Shown here piece by piece: positions 46,051 through 58,051 of a stretch of 64,000 nt of DNA. Numbering within the stretch: position 1 is the stretch's first letter; each line of letters starts with the position of its first letter. Source of the stretch: Paraspadella gotoi. Taxonomy: Eukaryota > Chaetognatha. A model generated the notes under the pieces. The model ran no database searches, had not been told where the DNA came from, and worked only from the letters and a program-made list of their open reading frames with translations. Where the stretch lies: contig CM119264.1 in NCBI GenBank assembly GCA_051294375.1, forward strand, positions 795,477 through 859,476, in the 5' to 3' direction. The position numbers and the translations under genes are program-made.

Positions 46051-46197
46051 CCCTCGTGAAAATTTATCTTCGGACTTTTATTCATTTGCATATTCATTCA
46101 TTAAAAAATAAAAAAAATTACAACGTATCTTTTTATTTTATATTCATCGATCGATATTTATTATTCATTGCCTCTCATTAGTTATTAATGATATGTT

Positions 46198-46557
46198 TTG
46201 TGGTCTTTGATAATCGTTGTTTCTCTTCTGATCAGTTACAATGTAGATTCCAGGGTGCGCTGTCAACTCACGGCCGCCCGTGATCAATCATTCACTGGTT
46301 GGAGCGAGACTTTCTGCCACGCCGTGACTCTCGGTGACACTCATTTACTCACCCTACACTCATCATTAACCGTTAAGGGATGCGCAGGATTCGTCCCCTG
46401 GTGCATCTTAGCTACCCTTTCTTTTCCTCGTGCCCATTTTGGTCACGTGATCACCCGGAAATGCACACATTGGATTTACCCTTCTTGTTTTGTTTTGACA
46501 TTTTTGATTGTTTTGTTTCTCACTGATTTTTCGACTCTGGATAAATTTAACGATTAA
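46198..46557 (+). CDS. Doubtful open frame, 119 codons, hypothetical
   Basis: One of the few open frames not made of simple repeats. It begins with a hydrophobic stretch (MWSLIIVVSLLISY) that could be a signal or anchor segment, has several Cys in the middle and a second hydrophobic stretch near the C-terminus. No family recognised, no clear promoter or splice context, and unknown interspersed repeat is an equal alternative. Confidence 0.15.
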   Translation: MWSLIIVVSLLISYNVDSRVRCQLTAARDQSFTGWSETFCHAVTLGDTHLLTLHSSLTVKGCAGFVPWCILATLSFPRAHFGHVITRKCTHWIYPSCFVLTFLIVLFLTDFSTLDKFND

Positions 46558-46721
46558 CGTTTTTTTTGTTTGATAAAATTTAATGCATTTAGTTAGAGTT
46601 ACTTTCAAATATAATTTAATTATATATAATTTAAATGATTTTCAAAATTTAAAAAGTAATGAAATTTTAAAATAATTTAAAAAAAATTTCGAATTAATTT
46701 TGTTAGATTTTCTGTGGCGAC

Positions 46722-46726
<5 letters not shown>

Positions 46727-46761
<35 letters not shown>

Positions 46762-46978
46762 TCTACTCCTTGCTCCTCTCTCTCTCGTCTTTTCTCTCTC
46801 TCTCCTCCTCTCTTTCTCTCGATCTCTCTTCTCCTCAAGTCTCTCGCTTCATCTTCTCTCTGCTCTCTCTTTTCTCTCGATGCCTTCTCATCTCCTCTCT
46901 CTCGTCTCTTCTCAATCTCACTCTCTCGCTCTCGTCGGATCACTCCTCCAATCTGTTCCATCCTCCCTCTCTCTCTAG
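46727..46978. repeat. (CT)n tract, interrupted
   Basis: Pure CT at 46727-46765, then CTCC/TCTCG-broken CT sequence. Confidence 0.9.
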
Positions 46979-47179
46979 ACGAAAACGACGACGACGACGC
47001 TTCGCCTTCAGGAAATTTCTGTCAACTTCTTCGTTTTATTTTTTTTCCCACAAAATAATTCGATTCACTTTTTCGCTGAAATTGAAAAATAAAGGGATTT
47101 TAGAGAAGAAGTGATGTATACTGTATATATTTCAAAACAACAGAGTTATGGCGACAGGAAAATAATTTTAAAAAATGAG

Positions 47180-47490
47180 TCATTGAATGAAACATTGAAT
47201 GAAACAATCAATGAATAAACGAACAAAAATCTTAAAAAACATACGTTCCAAATGATAAATGAATGAATGAATGAATGAATGAATAGATAAATGAATAAAT
47301 GACTGAATAAATGACTGAATAAATGAATAATGGATGAATGAATTAGTCAATATATGAATGCATGAATGAATGAATGAATTAATGAATGAATGAATGAATG
47401 AATGAATGAATGAATGAATGAATAAATGAATGAATGAATGAAGGAATGACTGAATAAATGAATGAATGAATGAATGAACGAACGAACGTT
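47180..47490 (+). repeat. (TGAA)n microsatellite
   Basis: About 300 bp of TGAA units with TAAA and GACTGAA variants. The minus strand encodes a Ser-Phe-Ile-His run in one frame. Confidence 0.9.
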
Positions 47491-47814
47491 ATTGGCAGGA
47501 AATGCGAGAATGATATTCGAGAACATTAAGAACGAGAAATAAATTGAGGAAAGTGAATTAATGAGGAAATGATATCGAAGACTAAAAACGAGGGGGGGGG
47601 AAATCAGCATTGAGCGATGACTTGGTGAGGGGGGGCGTTACTGGTGTCTCGGTTACAGAAGGAGAAAAATGATGGAAAATGGAATCGAGGGCTGAAATAA
47701 AAAGGTCATGAAGAGAGGTTTGGAAAAGATAGGTAGGGAAAAGAGAGGTTAGTAGTTGAGAGGAAGAGAAGTTGGTTGGAGAGGCTCTATATCAAGGAGA
47801 AAAAGTAAGGTCAT

Positions 47815-48070
47815 TTCCCTTCCTCCTTTTACTTTTCTTTCTTCCCTTCCATTTCCTTTCCTCCCTTTCCTTTTCTCCCTTTCCTTTTTATTTCATTATT
47901 TTATTTTCCTTTCCTTCATTTCCCCATTTTCTTTCCTCCTTTTCCTTTCTCCTCCTCCCTTTCCTTCCTTTCCTTTCCTCCCTTTCCTTCCCTCCCTTCC
48001 CTTCCTTTCTTTTCCTTTTCTTTCATTTCCTTTCCTCCCTTTCCTACCCTCCCTTTCCTTTCCTCCCAAT
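47815..48070. repeat. Polypyrimidine tract (CCTTT/CTCCC units)
   Basis: About 255 bp almost free of purines, with a 15-16 bp quasi-period 'ctttcctttcctccc'. Confidence 0.85.
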
Positions 48071-48189
48071 TCTTCCTCACTAATCTCCTCCAATAATGAC
48101 AACAGGAAGAAGAAAGAGGTTTTCTCGTCTGACCTTTGAGGAGCGAGATAAACAAAAGGTTTTCATCCAAATTCTATTGTTTTCATCCT

Positions 48190-48194
<5 letters not shown>

Positions 48195-48221
<27 letters not shown>
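48195..48221 (+). repeat. (GT)n microsatellite
   Basis: About 13 GT units. Confidence 0.95.
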
Positions 48222-48351
48222 GATATTGTCCGTCTGTCCGCGCGTCCCTCTTCTTTTTTTCTTTCTCTCTTTCTCTCTTTCTCTCATTCTTTTAATTTTA
48301 TTTGGGGATATGTGGATAAGGGGCTAAGTGGGCTGAAGATGACTAATTTGA

Positions 48352-48550
48352 ATATCCGCAACTTGTTTAACCCCTATAGCAGCCAGGAAACGGGTCCTTA
48401 GCTTGGAACCAGGCTTGACGGTTTTCCACGCCCCCAAAGCGGTTGACGGTCAATCTCACGCTTTCCACAGGGTATGTACCGGGTCGGGATTAAACCCGGT
48501 TGCTTTTGTTCATGGGCTGATGGCTTTACTCAATGAGCCCCCTGGCCGCG
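48352..48550 (-). mobile_element. tRNA-derived SINE, copy 2
   Basis: Minus strand: 'ctcattgagtaaagccatca', CCGGGTTTAATCC B-box-like, 'ccctgtggaaagcgtgag', 'aagcctggttccaagc', 'ggctgctataggggttaaac'. Same order as 6905-7081 with about 20 bp extra in the body. Confidence 0.7.
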
Positions 48551-48599
48551 ACTGAAGATATGCTTATAGGCGAGGTGAACATATGCAATTCCCGACTAT

Positions 48600-48856
48600 A
48601 GATTTGGTCTGTCTGTCTGTCTATTGTTTTCCTTCTTACATTTTTTTTCTTTTTTTCTTTCTTCTGATTTTTTTCTTTCCCTTTTTCTGTCTCTTCTTGT
48701 TTTTCTTTCTTTCTTTCTGTCTTTTTTCTTTCTTTTCTGACATCCAATTCGTCTCTTTGTCCGCGAAAAAAAAAAACTGAAGAAGAAAAATCGAATCGAA
48801 TTCAGAACCGAATTCCAATGATGAATAATTCTGTCAATTTTGTTGAGAGCGGAGAA

Positions 48857-48931
<75 letters not shown>

Positions 48932-49215
48932 ATGAGAAAAAAAAATGCAGAAAAGAGAAAGAAAAGAAAGAAGAAAAAAAAAATAAAAGAGAGAAAAAGA
49001 GAATAAGAAAGAAAAATAAATAAATAAAGAAAAAATAAAAAGGCAAAAAAAAAAAAGCAAGCAAGAAAGAAAGAGAGAAAGAATAAATAAAGAAAAAAAT
49101 AAAGAAAGAGAGAAAGAAATGAAGAAAGAACGGGAGAAAGAAAGGAAGAGAGAAAGAAAGAAAGAGAGTAAGAAAGACAGAAACAGAAAGAGAACGAAAA
49201 CCCCTTCTTTTCTCC
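48600..49215. repeat. Pyrimidine tract, (GA)n and A/G-rich tract
   Basis: CTTT-type stretch to 48740, pure (GA)n at 48861-48928, then (GAAA/AATAAA)-type A/G sequence to 49190. Confidence 0.85.
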
Positions 49216-49219
49216 ATTC

Positions 49220-49790
49220 AGATTTTTTTTTGATGAATATACACTTTATTTTTCCGCTGACATCTTTTTACGATGCGTCGTCTCCTTGACTACGAACGCA
49301 AACTCTCCGTTGCTATGGAAACCATTGTGTCCATCTTTTCGGAGAAGAAACGGGACATTTACTTCGAAAATACTGTTTTTGGTTGTTCTGTTTAGTTGCT
49401 ATTTCAGTATGTTTATTTTAATTGATAATGAATCTAAACTGAACTGAAAGTGAATTTAAAAGAAAGAATTCCAGAATTAAATTTCTTTCCTCTAGTATGT
49501 ATATGTATATGTATATCCCTATCATAGAAAACGATTCTTAATCAATTTAAAAAAAAATCATACATAACCTTTTATACTAAATGTGTGATATCTATTTAGA
49601 AAACTATGGCAGGAAGTATTATAACCTTGTGTTGTATCGATGCTCTCTCAAGAAGATAACGCTATCATATTAATAAATAGTAGCATTTAAAATCTTAAAC
49701 ATAAAATAGTTTAAGGAGTAATTTTGCAATTCTCATAATAAATAAAATACTACAATGTTGTAGCATTCATAGTATTACGGTATTACGAGC
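49220..49790. other. AT-rich unique sequence
   Basis: 'gtatatgtatatgtatat' near 49498. Nothing else recognised. Confidence 0.5.
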
Positions 49791-49799
49791 TTGAATGGT

Positions 49800-49841
49800 T
49801 TTTGTTGTTGTTGTTGTCGTTGTTCAAGGTTGTAGTCGTCT

Positions 49842-49872
<31 letters not shown>

Positions 49873-49968
49873 TGTTTTCTTGAATCATCAACATTTATTT
49901 ACAAATCACGAAAAAAAAGGGAAACTTTTTATGGCGAAAGTAAAACAAAGATGAGGAAAGAAGAGTCG

Positions 49969-50022
<54 letters not shown>
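49800..50022. repeat. (GTT)n/(GTC)n triplets and (GA)n
   Basis: GTT triplets 49803-49818, (CGT)n 49840-49870, then pure (GA)n at about 49975-50022. Confidence 0.9.
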
Positions 50023-50027
<5 letters not shown>

Positions 50028-50227
50028 AGTAATTAGGGGGGGAGAATTTTAAAGGATTAAACCTCTTTCAATGCGATTTTTTTCAAAAAATCTTCTCGAA
50101 TAATTAACAAAAAAAAAAACAAAAAAAAAAAACAACAAACGAAAATCAAAAGGTAAACAAAATTAAAAAGAAGATAAAACAAAAAGTTAAACTTTTGAGA
50201 TTAGTTAGTTTAAAAAAATCTTAATTT

Positions 50228-50381
50228 GGCACTCTTTTCCAAAAGCGGCCCATTTCTGTTTATACTTAATCCTAATCTATTATCACACTAATGACCCTGA
50301 TCCTTAACTCAATCTATAAACCTAAAAACTACTTTAATTCTGAATTTAAGACGAAATAGGGCGTTCTAGGAAAATAAGGCC
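50228..50381 (+). mobile_element. Short inverted-end element with telomere-like interior
   Basis: Left end ggcactcttttccaaaagcg, right end 'gggcgttctaggaaaataag' then gcc (50381). The interior is only about 100 bp of 'cttaatcctaatct'-like sequence. This is the smallest copy and shows that the ends define the unit. Confidence 0.6.
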
Positions 50382-50696
50382 AAAGAGAAAATACGAAAAG
50401 AAAAAGAAAAAAAAAAGAAAATGCGAAGAAAAAGGAGGTTGAGCTGAAATGGAATAAAAGAGGCCGTTTGGCCAAAGAAAGGCATGAAGAATTGGCCTCT
50501 TGCTGCACCCCAGTTTAATCATATCAACGCTTTTTTTTCTTTTTCGCTTTTTTTCTTTTTCTCTTTTTTATTATTTTATTCTTTCTTTCTATGTTGATTT
50601 TTCCTTTATTCATTTCCTTTTTTTTTTAACTTTTACTATATGAAATTGATATAACCAATATTTTTTTTCCTAATTTCTTTTCATATTTCTCATTTC

Positions 50697-50779
50697 TTGT
50701 ACTTTTTTCTTTCTTTATCTCCCTCTCTCTTGTTTTCTTTCTCTCCTTTCTTCTTTCTTTCTCTCCCTCCCTCCTATCT

Positions 50780-50811
<32 letters not shown>

Positions 50812-51466
50812 TGTTTCTCTTCCTTCTTCTTTCTTTCTTTCCCTCCATCTGTCTTGGTTTCTTTTTCTCTCTTCTTCTTTCTTTCTCTCCCTCCTTCTTT
50901 CTTTCTTTCTTTCTTTCTCTCCCTTCTTCTTTCTTTCTTTTCTCCCTCCTTTCTTCTTTCTTTCTTTCTTCCTTCTTTCTTTCTTTATTTCTTTCCCTCC
51001 TTCTTTCTTTGTCTCCCTCCTTTTTTTCTTTCTTTCTCTCTTTATTTCTCTCCCACATTTTTTTCTCTCCCTCTTTCCTTCTTTCTTTCTTTCCTTCTTT
51101 CTTTATTTCTCTCCCTCCTTCTTTCTTTCTTTCTCTCCTTGTTTTTTTCTTTATCTCCATCCTTTCTTTCTCTCCCTCCTTCTTTTTTTCTTTCCCTTTT
51201 TCTTTCTTTGTTTCTCTCCCTCTTTATTTCTTTGTTTCTCTCTCTCCTTCTTTCTTTCTTTCTCTCCCTCCTTCTTTCTCTCTTTCTCTCCCTCTTTCTT
51301 TCTTTATCTCCCTCCTTCCTTCCTTCTTTTTCTTCCACCTTCTTTCTTTCTTTCCCTCCTTCCTTCTCTCTCTCCCTCCCTCCTTCCTTCTCTCTCTCCC
51401 TCCCTCCTTCCTTCTCTCTCTCCCTCCCTCCTTCCATCTCTCTCTCCCTCCCTCCTTCTTTTCCTT
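50697..51466. repeat. 770-bp polypyrimidine array
   Basis: Nearly purine-free CTTT/CTCC sequence with a higher-order unit of about 20 bp ('cttctttctttctctccctc'). The last 140 bp are a regular array of 'tccctccctccttccttctc'. Long Phe/Leu/Ser frames here are by-products. Confidence 0.9.
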
Positions 51467-51479
51467 TTATCATTGAAAT

Positions 51480-52510
51480 AGGCCGGACTTACTCAAATCG
51501 GGGTTAATCGTCTTTTTTCCCCCAAACGATAGAAATCATTCACTTTTTCCACATTTTCTTTTTACCAAAAACATTCACATTATTTTCCATCGCTTCAGAA
51601 CCAAATGAAAAGTTTCACATTCATAAGCGGGGACAAAGGGTTTTTTTTCTTTTAGTTTTGAATGTAAAAGGTTGATATTTCAGTTAAAATTCAAGTGGAT
51701 ATTTAAGTTATTATTAGGGTTGTCATTAAAGCTTATATTAAACTATAAAGTTTATATCTTTTCCAAACTTTCCCTAATTTTTTTTATTTTTAAATTTTTT
51801 TTTATTTTACATTTATTTTTATTCTTATGAAAATTTTCAAATTACTTGTTTCACTATTTTTTATTTTTTATTTTTATATTTTATGAAAGATTTACCATTT
51901 AATCTATATTCTTTAAATATATATATATTGCTTTCTTAAAAATTTTTTTACTTATCATTATATCTAATAACTCATTTTGGGAATGGGAAGCCAGTGTTGT
52001 CCTCTGGAAATAGAGGGAGCATCTACACAACACAAGGATAGATTACAATCTGTCCTAGTTTTCCAACAGACACCACACATCATTCCTGTTAGAAAGTCAT
52101 TAATGAAAAATCATAATATCTAATAGGCCGAACAGAAAGGGGTGGGAATGGATAATTTTTTGATGGGGGACCAAAGTTATATATTTTATTTTATTTCTTA
52201 GTAATTTTATTTGTTCTTTTCAAAATCCATTTTACTTCGGCTACCAAACTAAACGTTTTTTAAATTTTGTTTTGTTTTTAGAAAATCTAGAACGAGTTAG
52301 TATCTATATTTAGCGATGCTTTCTTGTTAATACTAAGTCTGATCATTTAAAATAAATCCAAACCCTGTTTGAATGGAACTGAACAAAATGAACGACACCA
52401 ATGACGTCGTTTTCACCAACGACTCAACCATCAGGGAGAAAACACAATTGCACCCACGACAATCAAATGGAAACCGAGGCTTCGTAAAAATGTAAGGAAC
52501 AGACGAAATT
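51480..52510. other. AT-rich unique sequence
   Basis: No gene, element or structured repeat recognised. Confidence 0.5.
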
Positions 52511-52512
52511 CC

Positions 52513-52751
52513 GGCCTTTTTTTTCCAAAGCGCCCCATTTTCATCTTAAATTCTGAATTCGGTTAGGTTTATGGATTAGGTTAGAGGTTAAGATTAGGGC
52601 TTGGGTTAAAGATTAGATTAGGGATTAGGGTTAAGAATAAAGTTAAGGGATTAGGCAAGATGTTCCATATTACAGTAAAGTAAAATATTTAAATTTTAAT
52701 CGAGTTAAGGGATTAAGGAAGAGAAATGGAACGTTTTTAGAAAAGAGAGCC
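52513..52751 (-). mobile_element. Inverted-end element with telomere-like interior
   Basis: Left end 'ggcctttttttttccaaagc', right end '...cgtttttagaaaagagagcc' (52751). The interior is 'gattagggttaagaataaag' and 'gggattagg' type with the G-rich strand on top. Confidence 0.6.
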
Positions 52752-53059
52752 AAATAACGTTTTCTCTCCTTATATTAAAACGTTTTCGATATACGAGTAT
52801 GTTTAAATATGAACTTTGACCTTTAATGCTTTATTCAATCAGCCACCTTTCTTGCCCGTGGCACAGTCCTCTGCTCCCCAATGGTCACTCAGCTTTAACT
52901 ATATTTCGTTGACCCTTTGTTTCTTTCTTTGTTTCTTTGTTGACTATCTTTCGCGTTTATTTCCGATTGATCACGTGACGACCAAACGTACAACATTCAC
53001 TGCCTCCGAATTTCGTTTTAAATTTTATTTATTCATTTTTACGATTTCTTTTAAATAGT

Positions 53060-53352
53060 AAAGGAAGCGCCTGTAGTCACCTAGATTCATTCGAGTCATC
53101 GTAAATAACAAAAGAGCAACCAAATTTAAGCCGCGTTAAATTTCGGGTCACATGATGCCGTGACTTCACAAGTATTGATACACATGCACATTAAAGAACT
53201 TATAGTATCTCACTATCATACCAAATATGAACTAAATTATCACCAAAGTTAAGAAAAATTTTAACATAAGAGGGACAGACCGACAGACATACAGTCAGAC
53301 CGACAGAACCGTTACAGACCTTACCGACCGACCTTAAAGTGTCTTATCGAGT
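53060..53352 (+). mobile_element. Helitron-like element, hairpin family 1 (3' truncated)
   Basis: Body 'aacaaaagagcaaccaaatt' (about 53107), GACC/GACA run (53277-53330), 'taaagtgtcttatcgagttg', then loss of homology before the palindrome. The longest body of this family in the window. Confidence 0.5.
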
Positions 53353-53420
53353 TGTGCATTCATTCTCCAATCCAATTTCATCTTACTTTAAAATTTCTTA
53401 TCGCCAAGTTCTTTTTTTTC

Positions 53421-55530
53421 TTTTTTTTTTTTTTTTTTTTTTGCATTCCTTCTCATTCTCATTTATTTTGCATTCTTGTCTCATTCTCACTTTTCTATCA
53501 TTATTTCTCTTCTTCTTTCTCGATTTTAATTCTTTTGCTTCTTTCTCTCTTCTCTCTTTTCACCCTCAATTCTTTCTCTCACTTCTTTCCCCTTTGATTT
53601 TCGCGTGGCGTAATGAAATTCTTAAACTCCTCTTCCTCCTCCTCTTCCTCCTCGCCTCTTCTCCCTCCTATCCTCCTCCTCTTGTCTCTCCCTGCTCTCC
53701 TCTCCTCTTCTCCTCCGCTTCGACTCCTCCCCTCCTCTCTCCTCCTCTCCTCCAAATGCTTACAATCCCATTCCCAATTTCTCCCAGATAAAAATGTGAC
53801 CCTTTGACCCGACATAAAAGTGGCCCCGACCCGATTCCTTCCTCTCTTACCCTTACCCGTTTCTACTTTCCCCTAACCTACCTCTATTCCTATTACACTA
53901 AACGCGCTAACCCCACCGAAACAAACTTTCTTGCTTCGTACGGAGCTTTTGGAACCAATGCGATCGATCCTCCTTATTGTAATTCCAAGTTGGGTGTGAA
54001 CGATTTTTATTCGAGAAGCTGAAGTATCTGTTGTAAAATATACAGGAGGTCGCGCGAAACCTATAATGGGACGTAACTAATGACTAACTAATACTAACGA
54101 TGAAGCTGTTAATGCACGCGACAAAAACGGTTTATTGAAAAGAGAAACAGAAGGATTAATATTTGGCGAAACAGGCTAAATTTTTTTCCAGTCGATTCAA
54201 AAAACGTTTGAGAAAAATCCAAACAGCTAAAGACTGTATTTAAAAGTTGTGTGCGGCGTGAAGCTTGTCTACAAATTCCGTGAAAGATTCAAGGAGTAAG
54301 GATGATATGGACCTGCTAACTCTTGTTGGTTTTGAAGCAGTTTTTCTCTTTGGACTAGCAAATGCCCCATGATTAATGATTTCCTTTAAAAGACTGTCGA
54401 CTGGAGAAAGTCATGGTTGCGCAAAGGGAAATATGTTTTTAATTGATTGTGTTTGTCATTTACAATTGGGTTTTACAAGTGGTACTTAATGTTTAATATA
54501 ATTAATTTTGTTTATTTTAGGCCATCCGAGAAGACGAATTTTTTTTTAAAAGTCATCCACGCAAAAGAGTTGGACATACCTGTATAATATAGTAATTTAT
54601 TCTAATTATTCTTATTTTGTCTTTCTAGATATTGTCTTTCCTATCGTAAATATTTTTTATCTATCCCCGATATCATGTTCCTATTTAGATTGCCCTTGAT
54701 CTTTGGTCCGAGAACAGTTGACAGCCAAGATTTTCTCTTTTTCTCTTCTCTCCTCTCGTTTCTGTCTCTATTCGTTGCAAAGAAATAAGATGTTTTTGTA
54801 CATAACCAGAAGCTGTCATCTCTCCCTCTCCCGTGCTTTTTAACGACTCGTCTCGCTCTCGTCTCTCACTCGCTCTCTCTCCTCTCCCTCTCTCTCTCTC
54901 TCAGAGGTTCTCGCTCCTCTCCTCCTCCTTTCTCGTCTCTCTCATCTCTCTCTCTATCTCTCCTCTCTCGTCTCCCAGCCACAGTGGGCGCCTTGGCGCC
55001 ACTGCCTTTTTTTCCCTTCAAATTCTGAGCGAATTAATATTCATTCGTATTCGCTTTGCTTGTTTATGTCATCGTCGTTCGTTTGTCGTCCGTCATGCTT
55101 CGTCGTCGTTCGTGTTGTCTCGTCGTCTGTGTCACCATCGCGTTGCAGCGACACGTGTCTTGTTTGTCAATGTCATGCCTCAAAGGCGCAGGGATGCAGA
55201 AACGATCAATTGTCTTTTGAATTAAAAGATGAGCATCTTGTTGTCACCCAACTTTCGTTAGACGAGAGTTAGATCGAGAACGGTGTTAATAGTTATACAA
55301 CAGACAAAAATCAGTAAACAGGCGGAAATTAATAGTTTAACGGGCCGGACTGGCGGGTACTGTAAAGGAACGGTCGCCCAGGTTTAAGAAACTCATGGCC
55401 AGATCGGAAAATGGGAATTCCACATGGAGGGGGGAAAGGAGAGAGGGGAAGAAGAAGAGAGAAGAGTAGAGAGAGAGAGAGAGAGAGATGAGAGATGAAG
55501 AGAGAGATGAGAGAGAGAGAGGAGAGAGAT

Positions 55531-55567
<37 letters not shown>

Positions 55568-56103
55568 AGCTTAAATAGGCGTTTCCACCAATGAAGGCCA
55601 TTGTCTGTCACACCCACACAAATACAGCTGATTGTCATAAAATCATTGTGTTTAATTATGTCCGTAAAAGTCTAAAGACGAATTACGGTACTTTCTTGCT
55701 CTGCTCAATAGACTCTGGACTCTAAGCGAAATGTTCTTTCTTTTCTTTTTTCTTTTCTTTTTCTTTTCTTCGTTCTTTGTCTTTTTCTTTTCTCATTATT
55801 CTTTTCACCGCATTCTTTGGCTATCGAGAAACTTAGAGGCGGCCGAATCTCGCATGCCCGTGCGAAAAACTTCTCATCCCCAAACTATGCGTTTGATTAC
55901 GGTGTACTGACCGATCGACTCGTGAACTGATGATGCATGCTGCACAGACTGATCGGTTCATTATTTGATTTGCAATTTGAGTGACTAGACTGACGTCGAT
56001 CGGCAGGAATTGAAGCCAAAAATATATATATAATATATAAACATAATAAATATTACTTACATGTTCATTTGAATATAAATTGTTAGACTAATACTGATGT
56101 ACT
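53421..56103. repeat. Block F, copy 1
   Basis: From 'tttgcattccttctcattct' to '...tactgatgtact' at the gap. Every part recurs after the gap (56129-58470) with different indels. Includes CT tracts, a TIR element (54039-54586), CGT-rich sequence (about 55070-55160) and a (GA)n tract (55470-55563). Confidence 0.85.
54039..54586. mobile_element. MITE-like element, block F copy 1
   Basis: Starts TATACAGGAGGTC and ends GAGTTGGACATACCTGTATA, inverted and beginning with TA. The cleaner version is at 56705-57185. No transposase frame. Confidence 0.45.
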
Positions 56104-56128
56104 NNNNNNNNNNNNNNNNNNNNNNNNN
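56104..56128. other. Assembly gap (25 N)
   Basis: Flanked by two copies of block F, so it marks unmerged contig ends. Confidence 0.95.
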
Positions 56129-56704
56129 TTTTTTTTTTTTGCATTCCTTCTCATTCTCATTTATTTTGCATTCTTTCTCATTCTCACTTTCTATCATTAT
56201 TTCTTCTTTCTCGATTTTAATTCTTTTGCATTCTTTCTCCTTTTCACCCATCAATTCTTTCTCTCACTTCCTTTCCCCGTTGATTTTGCGGGCGCGATAA
56301 TGAAATTCTTAAACTCCTCTTCCTCCTCCTGCATCCTCCTTGCCTCTTCTCCCTCCTATCCTCCTCCTCTTGTCTCTCCTCGTGTCCTCTCCTCTTCTCC
56401 TCCGCTTCGACCTCCTCCCCTCCTCCTCATCCTCCTCCCCAAATGCTACCAATCCCCATTCCCAATTTCTCCCAGATAAAAATGTGACCCTTTGACCCGA
56501 CATAAAAGTGGCCCCGACCCGATTCCTTCTTCTCTTACCCTACCCCTTTCTCCTTTCCCCTAACCTACCTCTATCCTACCGCTAACCCAACCGAAACAAA
56601 CTTTCCTGCTTCGTATGGAGCTTTTGGAACCAAGCGATCGATCCTCCTTATGTAATTCCAAGTTGGTGAGCGATTTTATCGAGAAGCTGAAGTATCTTTT
56701 TAAT

Positions 56705-57185
56705 TATACAGGGAGGTCCAGCTCTAATGGGACTAACTAATGGGACTAACTAACTAACTAATGGGACTAACTAATGCTTACAGCACAAAAACGGTTTATG
56801 AAAGAGGAAACAAAGGATTATATTTGGAAACGAGGCTAAATTTTTTTCCAGTCGATTTCAAAAACGTTTAAAAAATCCAACAGCTAAAACTGTATTTAAA
56901 GCTTTTTGCGTGACTTGTCACAATTCTGAAAATCAAGAGGAAGGATGATGACTGCTAACTTTTGGTTGTACAGTTTTTCTGACTGCAATCCCCATGATTA
57001 ATGATTTCCTTTAAAACTGTCGACTGGAGAAAGGTCATGGTTGCCAAAGGGAAATATTTTTAATTGATTGTGTTGTCATTACAATTGTTTACAAGTGTAC
57101 TAATTTTAATATAATTATTTTTTTATTTAGCCATCCAAACGATTTTTTTAAAGTCAGTCCCAAAAGAGTTGGACATCCCTGTATA
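56705..57185. mobile_element. MITE with TATACAGGG ends
   Basis: Left TATACAGGGAGGTCCAGCTC; right GAGTTGGACATCCCTGTATA, giving 20-bp inverted ends with two mismatches. TA at the borders fits Tc1/mariner-type target sites. 481 bp, non-coding, containing 'taatgggactaactaa' repeats just inside the left end. Confidence 0.55.
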
Positions 57186-57398
57186 AATATATAATTTATC
57201 TAATTATTTTATTTTGTCTTTCTATATTTCTTTCTATCTAAATATTTTTTTTCTATCCCCATTCATTTCCTATTTAATGCCCTTGATCTTTGGCCTGAAG
57301 AAGTTGACAGCCAAAGATTTTCCTTTTTTCTCTCTCATTCGTTGCAGAAAGATTTTTTTACATAACAGGAAGCTGTCATCTCCCCTCTCCGCTTTTTA

Positions 57399-57438
<40 letters not shown>

Positions 57439-57838
57439 GTCTCGTCGCTTCTCTCTCTCTCTCTCTTTCTCTCCTCTCTCTCGCCACATGGCGCCTTGCG
57501 CACTGCCTTTTTTCCCTTCAAATTCTGAGCGATTAATATTCATGTATGTCGCTTTGTTGTTTATTCATCGTCGTTCGTTTGTCGTCGTCGTCATCGTCGT
57601 CGTCGTTCGTTTGTCGTCGTCGTCGTCACCATCGTCGTTGCAGCGACGTCGTGGTTTGTCAATGTCAGCCTCAAAGGCGCAGGATGCAGAAACGAATCAA
57701 TTGTCTTTTGAATTAAGATGACATTTTGTTGCACCCAACTTTGTTGAGAGAGTTAGATCGAGAACGGTGTTAATAGTTATACAACAGACAAAAATCGTAA
57801 ACAGGCGGAAATTAATAGTTACAGGCCGGAACTGGCGG

Positions 57839-58051
57839 NNNNNNNNNNNNNNNNNNNNNNNNNNNNNNNNNNNNNNNNNNNNNNNNNNNNNNNNNNNNNN
57901 NNNNNNNNNNNNNNNNNNNNNNNNNNNNNNNNNNNNNNNNNNNNNNNNNNNNNNNNNNNNNNNNNNNNNNNNNNNNNNNNNNNNNNNNNNNNNNNNNNNN
58001 NNNNNNNNNNNNNNNNNNNNNNNNNNNNNNNNNNNNNNNNNNNNNNNNNNN
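57839..58051. other. Assembly gap (213 N)
   Basis: Its size is close to the equivalent interval in block F copy 1, so it is probably an estimated length. Confidence 0.95.

Noticed and set aside
53804-54022. 72-codon open frame with normal-looking composition
   Set aside because: The equivalent stretch in block F copy 2 does not keep the frame and no motif is recognised.
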